The notes: a model not told the origin generated them from the letters alone. Numbered from the stretch's first letter, positions 37,620-46,852 are shown. The stretch is DNA of 64,000 nucleotides from Marinibacterium anthonyi (GCA_003217735.2 CP031585.1:2281501-2345500); one strand, 5' to 3'. Made by a program: numbers and translations.

Positions 37620-39380
37620 TTAACCCAGCGCCAGCACGCGCCGCAGGACCCTTTCCAGATCCGCCTTGGGCGCGGTGGTCATCGCGGTGGCGCGCCAGCA
37701 GACGTGGTGATCGGGGCGCACCAGAAGGCATCCGTTGTCGCGGATTTCGGAAATGCGGGCCCATTCGCCGCTGTGATCGACATGGGCCTGCCGGGGGCCG
37801 ATCACGTGGGCCGCGATATCAAGGCCCAGGGACTGCCCGACCGCTGCCGCCGCCTCGGCCCAGGGGGCGCCGCCCAGCCCGGTCAGCAGGGTGAACCGGC
37901 CGTGGCCGCACAGGTCCAGCGTCGACACCGCCGCGCCGGTGTCATGGCGGTAGAGCCAGGCGTGGGGCAGGCGGGCGCCCGGCCAGGTGGTGGGCTGGTA
38001 ATGCAGGTCGGCGTCCAGCTGGAACGACGGTTCGATCTGGCCGTCCGTCTCGATGGCGTTCGAGGTGTAGCGCTGGTTCATCTCGACCCCGTGGGCGTCG
38101 AATTCGTATTTCTTGAAGGCGATCGCCTTGCGGATCGCCTCGCGTTGCGCTTCGGCTTCGGGGGTGCCGGCGGTGCGGGCCTGCAGGTTCTTCTGCATCT
38201 CCTCGGGGCTGACCCCTTCGGCCATGCCGAGCGCCGCGAAGATCGGGCCGGTTTCGGCGATGGACTGGTTGGCGCGGGTCACGATCTGGCGGGCCACCGG
38301 CGCGCGTTCGGCGTCGTAGCTGTCCAGAAGGCCCGGCCCGGCCTTGCCGCCCAGCACCATGGAGAGTTTCCAGGCCAGGTTGAACGCATCCTGGATCGAG
38401 GTGTTCGAGCCCAGGCCGTTGGATGGCGGGTGCCGGTGGATGGCGTCCCCCATGCAGAACACCCGGCCATTGGACGTCCTTGTCGCGAAGTAATTGTTCA
38501 CCGTCCAGGTGTTGGCCGACAGCAGTTCGATTTCCAGGTCCGGATCGCCGATCAGCTGGCGGGCGACATTGGTGGCCAGCTCCGGCGTGACCTCGGGTTC
38601 GGGCGCGTCGATGTCGTAGCCCCAGACGATCAGCCATTCGTTCCAGGGCCGCACCATCCGCACCAGCCCCATGCCGATGCCGCCGACATCGGCGCCCGGC
38701 TGCATCACCCAGTACAGGACCGAAGGCCGGTGGGCGACGTATCTGGACAGGTCCGCGCGGAACAGGATGTTCATCGACCCGCCGACGCCCATCTTGCCTT
38801 CGAAGGGCAGGCCGGCGTGTTCGGCGACCAGCGACTTGCCCCCGTCGGCGCCCACCAGATAGCGCGAGCGCACGGTGAATTCCCTGCCGGTCAGCCGGTC
38901 GAGGCAGGTGGTCGTCACGCCGTCGGCGTCCTGTTCGTGGCGCAGGTATTCGGTGGACATGCGGGCCTGGGTGCCGCGCGAACAGGCGGTCTTGAACAGC
39001 AGGGGTTCCATGAAGGTCTGGGGCAGGTCGTTCATCTGCGTGGGCGAGGACATCTGGTGTTCGGCCTTGGACAGCGGATGGTTGCCCCAGGCCTTCATGC
39101 GGCCGATCTCTTCGCCGGCAAGGCTTTCGCAGAAGATGTTTTCGCCCATCAGGTCCTGGTGGGTGGCGAACATGTAGGCTTCGTCCTCGACGTCGCGGCC
39201 AAGGTCGCGCAGCACCTCCATGGCGCGCTGGTTGGTGATGTGCGCGCGCGGCGTGTTGGCCAGCCAGCGGTAGCGGTTCACCACCATGTTCTGGATCCCG
39301 TAGGTCGACAGCAGCGCCGCCGTGGCAGAGCCCGCGGGGCCGGTTCCAATGATCATGACCTCGGTCGTGATGTCAGCCAT
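37620..39380 (-). CDS. FAD-dependent phenolic hydroxylase (TfdB/PheA type)
   Basis: 586 residues. The FAD fold has VMIIGTGPAGSATAALLSTYG at the start, LVGADGGKSLVAEHAGLPFEG in the middle (the DG motif) and CMGDAIHRHPPSNGLGSNTSIQDAFNLAWKLSMVL (the GD motif); a C-terminal thioredoxin-like domain completes it. This is class A aromatic monooxygenase architecture, close to 2,4-dichlorophenol 6-monooxygenase and resorcinol hydroxylases. With NAD(P)H and oxygen it would hydroxylate a phenol ortho to the OH. It is in an operon with maleylacetate reductase (69 bases between them). Confidence 0.85.
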   Translation of the reverse strand: MADITTEVMIIGTGPAGSATAALLSTYGIQNMVVNRYRWLANTPRAHITNQRAMEVLRDLGRDVEDEAYMFATHQDLMGENIFCESLAGEEIGRMKAWGNHPLSKAEHQMSSPTQMNDLPQTFMEPLLFKTACSRGTQARMSTEYLRHEQDADGVTTTCLDRLTGREFTVRSRYLVGADGGKSLVAEHAGLPFEGKMGVGGSMNILFRADLSRYVAHRPSVLYWVMQPGADVGGIGMGLVRMVRPWNEWLIVWGYDIDAPEPEVTPELATNVARQLIGDPDLEIELLSANTWTVNNYFATRTSNGRVFCMGDAIHRHPPSNGLGSNTSIQDAFNLAWKLSMVLGGKAGPGLLDSYDAERAPVARQIVTRANQSIAETGPIFAALGMAEGVSPEEMQKNLQARTAGTPEAEAQREAIRKAIAFKKYEFDAHGVEMNQRYTSNAIETDGQIEPSFQLDADLHYQPTTWPGARLPHAWLYRHDTGAAVSTLDLCGHGRFTLLTGLGGAPWAEAAAAVGQSLGLDIAAHVIGPRQAHVDHSGEWARISEIRDNGCLLVRPDHHVCWRATAMTTAPKADLERVLRRVLALG

Positions 39381-39449
39381 GTGTTTCCTCCCTTGAAAAC
39401 GGTACGGCGGGGCGGCACAGGCCGCCCCGGGATTGACGATGCGCGCGGC

Positions 39450-40523
39450 TCAGCCGGCCGGGGGCGTGCCCGCATAGGCGGACTGCAGCAGCGCGCGGAC
39501 CCCGTCGCGGGTCACGGGGCGCGGGTTCCAGTAGGGGTTGGCCACCGCCATGTCGGCGGCGCGGTCCAGGTCGGTCTCGGCCAGGCCCAGGTCGCGCAGG
39601 GCCAGCGGGGCGCCGGATTGTTGCGCAAAGGTCCACAGGCCCAGCCCCGGGGTGTCGGTGTTGAACAGGTCGGCCAGGGGGGCCAGCAGGTCGGCCACCG
39701 CCCGGGCGTTGAAGGCGATGGCATGGGGCAGCACGATGGCGTGGGTTTCCGCATGGGGCAGGTCGAACCCGCCGCCCAGCGTATGGCAAAGCTTGTGGTG
39801 CAGGGCCATGCCGACCTGGCCCAGCACCGTGCCGCACAGCCAGGCACCGTACAGCGTTTCGCCGCGCGCATCGAGGTCGGAAGGGTCGGCGATGACGGCG
39901 GGCAGGCTGTCGCGGAAGGCGCGCAGCCCCTCGACCGCCATCAAGGACGAGATCGGCGACCGGTCGCGGGCGTATAACCCCTCGGCCGCATGGGCCATCG
40001 CGTTCAGCGCCGATGTCACGGTCATGGCCACCGGCAGGGTGGCGACCAGTTCGGCGTCGTAAAGGATGACTTCGGGCTGGACCTTGTCGCTGGTCAGCGT
40101 GGTCTTGGCGCCGTTTTCGGTCTGGCCCAGGATCGATGTCGCCTCGGACCCGGCATAGGTGGTGGGCACGACGACCTGGGGCAGGTCGGTGCGCAGGGCG
40201 ATGGCCTTGCCCAGGCCGATGGTCGACCCGCCGCCCACGGCGATGACGCCGTCGGCCTTCAGGTCGCGCGCAAGGGCGGTGGCCTGTTGCGAGATCGCGA
40301 CCGGCGTGTGCATCGCGGCGTCGGTGAACCGGCCCACGATCCGCGATCCGCAATAGTCGGCGAATTCCCCGGCCATGGCGGCCTGGTGCGGCGTGGTCAG
40401 GATCAGCGCGCGTTCGATACCGATGGTGTCGAGTTCCTCGGCAATGGACCGGCGCACGCCGGCGCCGAAACGCACCCGGACGGCTGCGCTGCGCGCTGTG
40501 AACGCCTGGCGGTAGAATGACAT
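39450..40523 (-). CDS. Maleylacetate reductase
   Basis: 357 residues of the iron-containing alcohol dehydrogenase family. The NAD-binding segment is DGVIAVGGGSTIGLGKAIALRTDLPQVVVPTTYAGSEAT; metal-site histidines fall in MAHAAEGLYA, HHKLCHTLGGGFDLPHAETHAIVLPH. The last pattern is typical of maleylacetate reductases (e.g. TfdF, MacA), which convert maleylacetate to 3-oxoadipate. The ATG at 40523 has GAGGAAAG upstream. It is divergent from LysR1 across 105 bases. Confidence 0.9.
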   Translation of the reverse strand: MSFYRQAFTARSAAVRVRFGAGVRRSIAEELDTIGIERALILTTPHQAAMAGEFADYCGSRIVGRFTDAAMHTPVAISQQATALARDLKADGVIAVGGGSTIGLGKAIALRTDLPQVVVPTTYAGSEATSILGQTENGAKTTLTSDKVQPEVILYDAELVATLPVAMTVTSALNAMAHAAEGLYARDRSPISSLMAVEGLRAFRDSLPAVIADPSDLDARGETLYGAWLCGTVLGQVGMALHHKLCHTLGGGFDLPHAETHAIVLPHAIAFNARAVADLLAPLADLFNTDTPGLGLWTFAQQSGAPLALRDLGLAETDLDRAADMAVANPYWNPRPVTRDGVRALLQSAYAGTPPAG

Positions 40524-40598
40524 CACTTTCCTCCCTCGAAGCGGTCGAGACGATGTTAGACTGGTAAAAGATGGATATTGATCGGATGAGATCGGTAT

Positions 40599-40617
40599 AA
40601 TATCGCGTTGGGTTATG
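40599..40617. promoter_or_regulatory. Candidate LysR operator (ATA-N11-TAT), maleylacetate reductase/LysR1 gap
   Basis: The sequence AATATCGCGTTGGGTTATG has an ATA-N11-TAT dyad and agrees at 16 of 19 positions with 46195-46213. It is 12 bases ahead of the LysR1 ATG and 76 bases ahead of the reductase ATG, consistent with LysR autoregulation and divergent activation. Confidence 0.5.
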
Positions 40618-40628
40618 AAGGTCGGGAT

Positions 40629-41579
40629 ATGAAGATAGACAGCGAACACCTTGAGATCCTGGCCGTCATCGTGGAACGCGGCGGGCTGACCGAAGGGGCC
40701 GAAGCGCTTGCCAAGTCGCAGCCGTCGGTGTCGCGCAGCATGTCGCTGCTTGAGGAACGCATCGGCTTTGCGTTGTTCGAACCGGGCCGCCGCCCGCTGC
40801 GCCCGACCGAGCTGGGCATGAACCTGGCCCGGCTGGGCAGCCGGATCCGCGCCGCCAACCAGGAGGCCAGCCAACTGGTACGGCTGTACCGCCAGGGGCT
40901 GGCCGGACGGCTGCGGGTCGGCGGGACGTCGATCTTCATGGACGGGGTGGTGTCGACGTTCATCGCCGATTTCCAGTCGCGCCATGGCGACGTGCAGATC
41001 GACCAGTCCTACGGCTATCGCGACGCGCTTGAGACCGGGCTGCGCAATGGCAGCCTGGACCTGGCGATCCTGCCGATGCATCCCCGCCAGGTGGCGCAGG
41101 ACATGGCGTTCACCCCGCTGCTGGAAGGGCGCAACGTGATTGCCTGCCGGGCCGGTCATCCGCTGACCCGGACCCGCGGGATCACGTTGAAGGACATCGC
41201 CGAATACGCCTGGATCGCGCCGCCGGCCAACAGTCCGCTGTACCGCGACCTGGAAGGCGCGCTGCGGTCGATCGGGCAGGAGGATTTCCGGGTGAATTTC
41301 TCGGGCGGGACGCTGGCGTCGATCCAGTCGGTGCTGGTCGGGTCCGACGCGCTGACGATCCTGCCCTATTCGGTGGTCTTCCTGTCGCGCCGCACCGTGC
41401 CGCTTGAGGCCCTGCCGCTGAGGATCGAACACCCCGACCGGCAACTGGGCATCCTGACCACCGACGACCACAACGGCCCGCCGGCGGTGAAGCAGTTCAC
41501 CGCCTTCCTGGAAACCGAATTCCAACGTCTTCAGGCCCGGATGGATCATGAGCAACAGGTCACGCGCCGACGTGGCTGA
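40629..41579 (+). CDS. LysR-family regulator 1 of the hydroxyquinol island
   Basis: 316 residues. The DNA-binding domain is HLEILAVIVERGGLTEGAEALAKSQPSVSRSMSLLEERIG, followed by FEPGRRPLRPTELG. It is clearly paralogous to LysR2 (61402-62376): GRRPLRPTxLG, xRVGGxxxFMD, QSY and NVIACRxGHPL are shared. ATG at 40629 is preferred over an in-frame TTG at 40608. It is divergent from maleylacetate reductase, and its stop abuts the stop of the tautomerase gene with no spacer. Confidence 0.9.
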   Translation: MKIDSEHLEILAVIVERGGLTEGAEALAKSQPSVSRSMSLLEERIGFALFEPGRRPLRPTELGMNLARLGSRIRAANQEASQLVRLYRQGLAGRLRVGGTSIFMDGVVSTFIADFQSRHGDVQIDQSYGYRDALETGLRNGSLDLAILPMHPRQVAQDMAFTPLLEGRNVIACRAGHPLTRTRGITLKDIAEYAWIAPPANSPLYRDLEGALRSIGQEDFRVNFSGGTLASIQSVLVGSDALTILPYSVVFLSRRTVPLEALPLRIEHPDRQLGILTTDDHNGPPAVKQFTAFLETEFQRLQARMDHEQQVTRRRG

Positions 41580-41912
41580 TCATTTCAGCGTGACATAGCC
41601 TCCGGGTTCGAAGGTGGCGATGCGGATGGCGGCGTGCCGTCCGGTTGCCTGGCCCAGCATGTCGCGCAGATCCTGCGCCAGCTTGCGCAGCGCCTCGGGC
41701 GTGCGGGCGGGGGCGGACAGCAGGTGCAGTTCGACATTGATCACCGGCTGGTCGGGCAGGCCGATCACCGGCAGCACCGCGACCTGGCTGATCGACAGGT
41801 CGACCCCCAGCGCGGCGCACAGCTGCGCGCGCAGGTCGGGCAACAGCGCGGTCAGCACGCCCTGAAGCCCGGCCATCTCGGCCTGATCGACGAAGATCTT
41901 GATGTTGGGCAT
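41580..41912 (-). CDS. Tautomerase-superfamily protein
   Basis: 110 residues beginning MPNIKIFVDQ; the proline after Met is the catalytic base of 4-oxalocrotonate tautomerase-type enzymes. Length and the later VELHLLSAPARTPEALRKLAQDLRDML resemble the 5-carboxymethyl-2-hydroxymuconate isomerase-like group rather than 62-residue 4-OT. It lies 6 bases after the intradiol dioxygenase and may isomerise a ring-cleavage product such as maleylacetate enol. The exact reaction is inferred. Confidence 0.7.
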   Translation of the reverse strand: MPNIKIFVDQAEMAGLQGVLTALLPDLRAQLCAALGVDLSISQVAVLPVIGLPDQPVINVELHLLSAPARTPEALRKLAQDLRDMLGQATGRHAAIRIATFEPGGYVTLK

Positions 41913-41918
41913 GGGCGG

Positions 41919-42755
41919 TCAATCCGGGACAAGCACGAAGTCGAAGGGCGAATGCCAGACCGTGTCGCCGTCGGCGCCGGGTTCGAAGGGCGCGACCAGC
42001 GTGGTCTTGACGCCAAAGACCGCGTCCGAGGTCAGGTACGTGTCGCCGCCCACGAAGGTATGGGTGACCAGTTTCTGGAAGCCCGGCGCGGTGACCAGGT
42101 AGTGCATGTGCGCCGGCCGGTAGGGATGGCGGCCCAGGTGACCCAGCATCTGCCCCACCGGCCCGTCATCGGGGATCGGGTAGCTGACCGGCTTGATGCC
42201 GCGAAAGGCATAGGCCCCGTCGGCCCCGGTGATGAACCGGCCCCGGTTGTTCCATTTGGGCTGAATGCCCGGCTGCTGCACGTCGTAATAGCCGTCGGCA
42301 TTGTCGGACCAGACATCGACGCAGGCGCCCTGGATCGGCTGGCCGTCCAGGTCCAGGACACGGCCGTCGAACAGGCAGCTTTCGCCCTTGCCGTCCAGGC
42401 AGATGTTCGCGCCCATCTCGCGGATCGGGGCGTCGGGCACGTGGAAGGGCCCGAAGACGGTGTTTTCGGTGGCGCCTTCGGGGCGGCGGTTGTTGATCGC
42501 GTCGACCAGCATCGACAGGCCCAGAACGTCCGACAGCAGGATGAATTCCTGGCGTTCCCCCGAACAGATCTGGCCGGTCCTGGTCAGGAACCCGATGGCG
42601 TATTCCCATTCGGCCTGCGTCAGCTGGATTTCCTTGGCAAAGCCGTGCAGGTGCCGGACCAGGCAGGACATGACGTCGTTCAGGCGCTGATCCGTGTCCG
42701 CGCCCATGCGGCCGTTGACCGTGTCGACGGAATTGGCTTCGGTGAAATAGCTCAA
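41919..42755 (-). CDS. Hydroxyquinol 1,2-dioxygenase-like intradiol dioxygenase 1
   Basis: 278 residues. The start appears to be TTG at 42755, because GGAGGA lies 6 bases upstream and no ATG comes before residue 17 (42707). Fe(III) ligands of the intradiol family are visible: Tyr156/157 (ADGYYDVQ), Tyr192 (VSYPIPDDGPVG), His216 and His218 (RPAHMHYLV). The N-terminal helical dimerisation domain is also present. It should cleave 1,2,4-trihydroxybenzene between the two adjacent hydroxyls to give maleylacetate. A catechol dioxygenase role is the alternative. It follows livM1 in the operon. Confidence 0.85.
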   Translation of the reverse strand: MSYFTEANSVDTVNGRMGADTDQRLNDVMSCLVRHLHGFAKEIQLTQAEWEYAIGFLTRTGQICSGERQEFILLSDVLGLSMLVDAINNRRPEGATENTVFGPFHVPDAPIREMGANICLDGKGESCLFDGRVLDLDGQPIQGACVDVWSDNADGYYDVQQPGIQPKWNNRGRFITGADGAYAFRGIKPVSYPIPDDGPVGQMLGHLGRHPYRPAHMHYLVTAPGFQKLVTHTFVGGDTYLTSDAVFGVKTTLVAPFEPGADGDTVWHSPFDFVLVPD

Positions 42756-42780
42756 GATCGTTCCTCCTTGATGGGGTGTG

Positions 42781-43791
42781 TCACCGGGCCCGCGGCGCCG
42801 CGTGGCCCAGGGGCACGGGGTCGAAGCCGATGCGTTGGATGAAGCTGCCCCACAGGCCCCGGCGGGCGAACAGCATGATGACGATGCCAAGCAGGCCCAG
42901 CACGATCAGGTAGACGGTGCCGTAATCGGCCAGAACCCGTTCCAGCAGGTAGAAGACCAGCACGCCGATCACGGGTCCCGGCAGGGTGGCGATGCCGCCG
43001 ATCACGACGATGAAGATGACGAAGGCCGTCCAGTCCAGCAGCGAAAAGGCCGCATCGGGCGAGATGCGTCCGATCTGGGTGAACAGCAACGCGCCGCAGA
43101 GGCCGGTGGCGAAGGCGGTCAGCACGAAGACCAGCGCCTTGAGCCGGGTGGGATCGACGCCGACGGACCGTGCCGCCACGGGATTGTCGCGCACCGCCTG
43201 CAGGCCCATCCCCATGCGCGAGCGCAGGAACAGCCAGCTGGCCACCAGCATCGCGACCGCCAGCGCCAGCGCCAGCCAATAGGTCAGCGCATCGACCGCG
43301 CCGGCCTTGGACGTGTCCAGCAGCGCGCGCACGGCGGGGATGATGGGCATGTCCTGCGTGGCCTGGCGGGGCAGCGATGTGCCCGTGCCGCCGCCAAGCG
43401 CGCGCCACTGGCCGAAGGACAGCCGCGCGATTTCGGCCACGACCCAGGTGCCGATGGCGAAATAGGCGCCGTTCAGGCGAAAGACGAAGACCGCCACGGG
43501 GATCGACAGGATCGCGGCGGCAATGCCTCCGATCAGGATGGCGGTGAAGGGCGACATGTTGCCCAGGATGACGGCGGCGAACATGGCATAGGCGCCGATG
43601 CCGACAAAGGCCTGCTGGCCGACCGACACCAGCCCGGCAAAGCCCGCCAGCAGGTTCCAGTTCAGCGCCAGCACCGTCAGGCACAGCACCATGAACAGAT
43701 CCTGCACCAGCGCGCGCGATCCCATCGCCGGGACCAGGGCCATCACGATGACCAGCGCGGTGAACAGCAGGGGAAGAAGGTGTTTGCGCAT
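42781..43791 (-). CDS. Liv-type ABC transporter permease LivM, system 1
   Basis: 336 residues, about 9-10 membrane segments. The LivM signature LAGFAGLVSVGQQAFVGIGAY and FAIGTWVVAEIARL are present, as well as the coupling loop MGLQAVRDNPVAARSVGVDPTRLKALVF. It forms a heterodimeric channel with LivH1. Its context of aromatic catabolic genes points to import of an aromatic acid or phenolic compound rather than branched-chain amino acids. Confidence 0.9.
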   Translation of the reverse strand: MRKHLLPLLFTALVIVMALVPAMGSRALVQDLFMVLCLTVLALNWNLLAGFAGLVSVGQQAFVGIGAYAMFAAVILGNMSPFTAILIGGIAAAILSIPVAVFVFRLNGAYFAIGTWVVAEIARLSFGQWRALGGGTGTSLPRQATQDMPIIPAVRALLDTSKAGAVDALTYWLALALAVAMLVASWLFLRSRMGMGLQAVRDNPVAARSVGVDPTRLKALVFVLTAFATGLCGALLFTQIGRISPDAAFSLLDWTAFVIFIVVIGGIATLPGPVIGVLVFYLLERVLADYGTVYLIVLGLLGIVIMLFARRGLWGSFIQRIGFDPVPLGHAAPRAR

Positions 43792-43801
43792 GGGATGCCC
43801 C

Positions 43802-44665
43802 TTAATCGTTGGCCCGCGGGAACAGCCCGCGCGGCCGCACCATCAGGACGGCGACAAAGGCGATATGCCCGGCCAGGATCTGCCATTCGGGGTTCACGGC
43901 GGCGCCAAGCGCCTGGGCCACGCCGATGACCAGCCCGCCGGCCAGCGTTCCCCATAGGCTGCCGAGCCCGCCGATGATCACCGCCTCGAAGGCATACAGC
44001 AGGCGCGCCGGACCGATGGAGGGATCGAAGTTCGACCGCGCGCCCAGGTAGAGCGCGGCAATCGTCGCCACGACCATCGCGATCCCGGTGGCCACGGCAA
44101 AGACGCTTTGGGGCCGGATGCCCATCAGCTGCGCCGTCACCGGATCGTCCGAGGTCGCCCGGAAGGCGCGCCCAAGTGCCGTCTGGTAGAACAGCCAGTT
44201 CAGCCCCAGGATCACGGCGATGGCCGATCCGAAGGTGATCAGGGGCATCACGCCCACGTTCAGCGGGCCAATTGCCAGCGATTGCGCCTCGATCGGACCG
44301 ACGGGCAGCTTGCGGCTGTCGGCGGTGAAGCCCATCAGCAGCGCGTTCTGGATGACGACCGACAGGCCGAAGGTGACCAGCAGCGGCGGCAGGATGTCGT
44401 CGCCCAGCACCCGGTTCAGCAGGGCGGATTGCAGCCCCCAGCCCACGGCGAACATGATCGGCAAGGCCAGCAGGGCGGCGGCAAAGGGCGTGAGGCCGGT
44501 GGCGCCGGCGATCAGCAGGATCAGGTAGGCGGCCATCACGATCAGGTCGCCATGGGCCAGGTTGACCAGCCGCATGATCCCGAACACCAGGCTGAGCCCG
44601 GCGGCGAACAGCGCGTAAAGACCGCCCAGCAGAAGCCCCTGAACAAGTGTGTCGACCCAGATCAT
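43802..44665 (-). CDS. Liv-type ABC transporter permease LivH, system 1
   Basis: 287 residues. LVQGLLLGGLYALFAAGLSLVFGIMRLVNLAHGDLIVMAAY is the LivH start; RAFRATSDDPVTAQLMGIRPQSVFAVATGIA is the coupling loop; FEAVIIGGLGSLWGTLAGGLVIGVAQALGA is conserved. The ATG at 44665 overlaps the livF1 stop by 4 bases. It works with LivM1, LivG1 and LivF1; no binding protein gene lies in this operon. Confidence 0.9.
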   Translation of the reverse strand: MIWVDTLVQGLLLGGLYALFAAGLSLVFGIMRLVNLAHGDLIVMAAYLILLIAGATGLTPFAAALLALPIMFAVGWGLQSALLNRVLGDDILPPLLVTFGLSVVIQNALLMGFTADSRKLPVGPIEAQSLAIGPLNVGVMPLITFGSAIAVILGLNWLFYQTALGRAFRATSDDPVTAQLMGIRPQSVFAVATGIAMVVATIAALYLGARSNFDPSIGPARLLYAFEAVIIGGLGSLWGTLAGGLVIGVAQALGAAVNPEWQILAGHIAFVAVLMVRPRGLFPRAND

Positions 44666-45375
44666 TGGTGCGAGACTCCGAAATAGGCGTCGTGGATCGC
44701 GTCGCGGGACAGGTCTGCGGGGCGGCCCGACAGGGTGATCCGGCCCTCCATCATGCAATGGACGGTGTCGGCGACCTTGAGCGCCTGGCCGATGTCCTGT
44801 TCGACGACGATCAGGGATGTGCCGCTGTCGCGGATGGCGGGGAAGGCGGCGTAGATCTCCTTGATCACCACGGGGGCCAGGCCCAGGCTGAGTTCGTCGC
44901 ACAGAAGCACTGTCGGGTTCGACATCAGGGCGCGGCCGATGGCGACCATCTGCTGCTGTCCGCCCGACAGCGCCGTGCCGGGGTGGGCGCGGCGGTCCCG
45001 CAGGATGGGGAACAGGTCGAAGATGCGGCCCAGCGTCCAGGCGCCGTTGCCCTGGCGCGCATGGGCGCCGATGCGCAGGTTTTCCTCGACCGTCAGGCTG
45101 GGGAACAGGCGGCGGCCTTCGGGCACCATGGCGATGCCGGCGCGCAGGATGTCCGGCGCGGCCAGGGTGTCGATGCGGGTGCCGTCCAGCGTGATCCGGC
45201 CCGCGCTGACCCGGGCGATGCCGGTGATGGCGCGCATCAGGGTGGTCTTGCCCGCCCCGTTGGCGCCGATGATGACCAGCGTCTGACCGCGTTGCAGCGC
45301 CAGGTCGATGCCGAACAGCGCCTGGAAATCCCCGTAATGCGCCGTCAGGCCGGTGATCTGCAGCACCGGGGTCAT
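44662..45375 (-). CDS. Liv-type ABC transporter ATPase LivF, system 1
   Basis: 237 residues. Walker A GANGAGKTT, signature ALSGGQQQMVAIGRALM, Walker B TVLLCDELSLGLAP and VEQD with the switch region are present. The start at 45375 overlaps livG1 by 4 bases. Confidence 0.92.
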   Translation of the reverse strand: MTPVLQITGLTAHYGDFQALFGIDLALQRGQTLVIIGANGAGKTTLMRAITGIARVSAGRITLDGTRIDTLAAPDILRAGIAMVPEGRRLFPSLTVEENLRIGAHARQGNGAWTLGRIFDLFPILRDRRAHPGTALSGGQQQMVAIGRALMSNPTVLLCDELSLGLAPVVIKEIYAAFPAIRDSGTSLIVVEQDIGQALKVADTVHCMMEGRITLSGRPADLSRDAIHDAYFGVSHQ

Positions 45376-46091
45376 GCCTCGATCCCCAGATAGATCTCTT
45401 GCACGTCGCGCGCGGCCATGACGTCTTCGGGCGTGCCGATCCGCAGCATCTGGCCGAAGTTCAGCACCATCAGCCGCGAGACGACCGAAGTCAGCGCGTG
45501 CAGGACATGTTCTATCCAGATGATCGCGGTGCCCTCGGCGTGGATGGCGCGGATCGTGGCGACCAGGTCGGTGCATTCCGCGTCGGTCAGGCCGCCGGCG
45601 ATCTCGTCCAGCAGGATGACGCGGGGGCGGGTGGCCAGGGCGCGGGCCAGTTCCAGCCGCTTGCGGTTCAAAAGGGGCAGGGCGCCGGCCTTGCGGTCGG
45701 CGTAGTGCGCCAATCCTGTGCGGTCCAGCAGGTCCATGCAGGCGCCGGGCGCGTCCTGGGCCGACATGGCGCCGCCGAACCGGGCGGCGACCAGCAGGTT
45801 TTCGTAGACGGTCAGGTGATCGAACGGCTGGGGGATCTGGAAGGACCGCCCGATGCCGCTGGCACAGCGTTGCATCGCGGTTTCGCCGGTGATGTCGCGG
45901 CCGTCCAGCAGCACGCGGCCCGCATCCGGGGCCAGCACCCCGGTGATCAGGTTGAACAGCGTCGATTTCCCGGCTCCGTTGGGGCCGATGATGCCAAGCG
46001 CCTCTCCGGGGTCGAGCGCGAAGGTCACATCGTCGGTGACCTTCAGCGCGCCAAAGCTTTTCGACACGCCTTCAAAGGACAGTATCGCCAT
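45372..46091 (-). CDS. Liv-type ABC transporter ATPase LivG, system 1
   Basis: 239 residues. Walker A GPNGAGKST, Q-loop SFQIPQPFDHLTVYENLL, Walker B RVILLDEIAGGL and IEHVLHAL are present. The signature region reads GALPLLNRKRLELARAL rather than LSGGQ, a variant also seen in LivG2 of this window. First gene of livG1-F1-H1-M1-dioxygenase-tautomerase, 140 bases after the flavin reductase gene. Confidence 0.9.
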   Translation of the reverse strand: MAILSFEGVSKSFGALKVTDDVTFALDPGEALGIIGPNGAGKSTLFNLITGVLAPDAGRVLLDGRDITGETAMQRCASGIGRSFQIPQPFDHLTVYENLLVAARFGGAMSAQDAPGACMDLLDRTGLAHYADRKAGALPLLNRKRLELARALATRPRVILLDEIAGGLTDAECTDLVATIRAIHAEGTAIIWIEHVLHALTSVVSRLMVLNFGQMLRIGTPEDVMAARDVQEIYLGIEA

Positions 46092-46194
46092 TCCCAGCCT
46101 TTCGGGTGTTCCTGTCCCGGGCGCGGTGCCGGGCTCCTCCTCGGGGGAATGCTAGATCTGCGGATGCCGGAACATGATCGGAAGGATCCGCAAA

Positions 46195-46213
46195 AATATC
46201 GCATTCTGTTATG
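46195..46213. promoter_or_regulatory. Candidate LysR operator (ATA-N11-TAT) upstream of livG1
   Basis: AATATCGCATTCTGTTATG matches the site at 40599-40617 at 16 of 19 positions, keeping the ATA-N11-TAT dyad. It lies about 105 bases upstream of livG1, near the 3' end of the flavin reductase gene, so livG1 and the dioxygenase downstream may have their own promoter. Confidence 0.5.
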
Positions 46214-46231
46214 TTCTCAGCGCCGCCTGGA

Positions 46232-46801
46232 TCAGCGGAACACATCGGTCGGGTCGGCATCCGCCGGCATCAGGCTGGCTATTCCGTCGCGTTGGTCGTG
46301 CAGCCGGTGCCAGCGTCGGTCGAGGTAGATCAGCGGGTCCTGGTCGGGGGGATGATGCGGGCCGGCCGGGCCGCCGTGGCCTTCGACCAGTTCGGCCACC
46401 ACGACCGTCGCGCCCGTTGCCGGAAGCGTCCCGGTGATGTGCGCGCGGAACCAGATGGCCACGTGGGTATAGCGCGGCTCGCCGGTGGGCAGGCGTTCCC
46501 AGGCCACGTCGGGCCCGAACCGGTCGGCGCCGGGTGTCGCGCACAGCTGAGCCAGCGCGCGATCCCCGTAGCGCAGGAAGTGGATGACCATGGATCCGGC
46601 CGCCAGCACCGCGGGCGTGGACCCGGACCGGGACGACAGCGAAAACGCCACGGTGGGCGGCGCGGCACTGACCGAGATCAGCGAGGACACCGTCATCGCG
46701 ACGGGCCGGTCGCCCGGATCGGCGGTCACGATGGCGACGCCGGCGGGATGGTGACGGAACGCTTCGCGGAACGCCGTGGCAAGGTCGGTGGTCTGGGTCA
46801 T
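46232..46801 (-). CDS. Flavin reductase of a two-component monooxygenase
   Basis: 189 residues of the flavin-reductase-like domain: FREAFRHHPAGVAIVTADPGDRPVAMTVSSLISVSAAPPTVAFSLSSRSGSTPAV is the FMN/FAD-binding part with the conserved T-x-S-S. It supplies reduced flavin to the oxygenase encoded 51 bases upstream. The pair resembles resorcinol hydroxylase (GraD/GraA) and 4-hydroxyphenylacetate 3-monooxygenase systems. Confidence 0.87.
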   Translation of the reverse strand: MTQTTDLATAFREAFRHHPAGVAIVTADPGDRPVAMTVSSLISVSAAPPTVAFSLSSRSGSTPAVLAAGSMVIHFLRYGDRALAQLCATPGADRFGPDVAWERLPTGEPRYTHVAIWFRAHITGTLPATGATVVVAELVEGHGGPAGPHHPPDQDPLIYLDRRWHRLHDQRDGIASLMPADADPTDVFR

Positions 46802-46852
46802 GGGGCATCTCCGTCGGGGCCGGGGGCGGGTGTCCGCCCCCGGGCCGGTGCG

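Noticed and set aside
40524-41555. Long N-terminal extension of maleylacetate reductase
   Set aside because: It runs antisense through LysR1, has low-complexity Arg/Gln-rich sequence, and the ATG at 40523 has a good ribosome-binding site and gives family-typical length.
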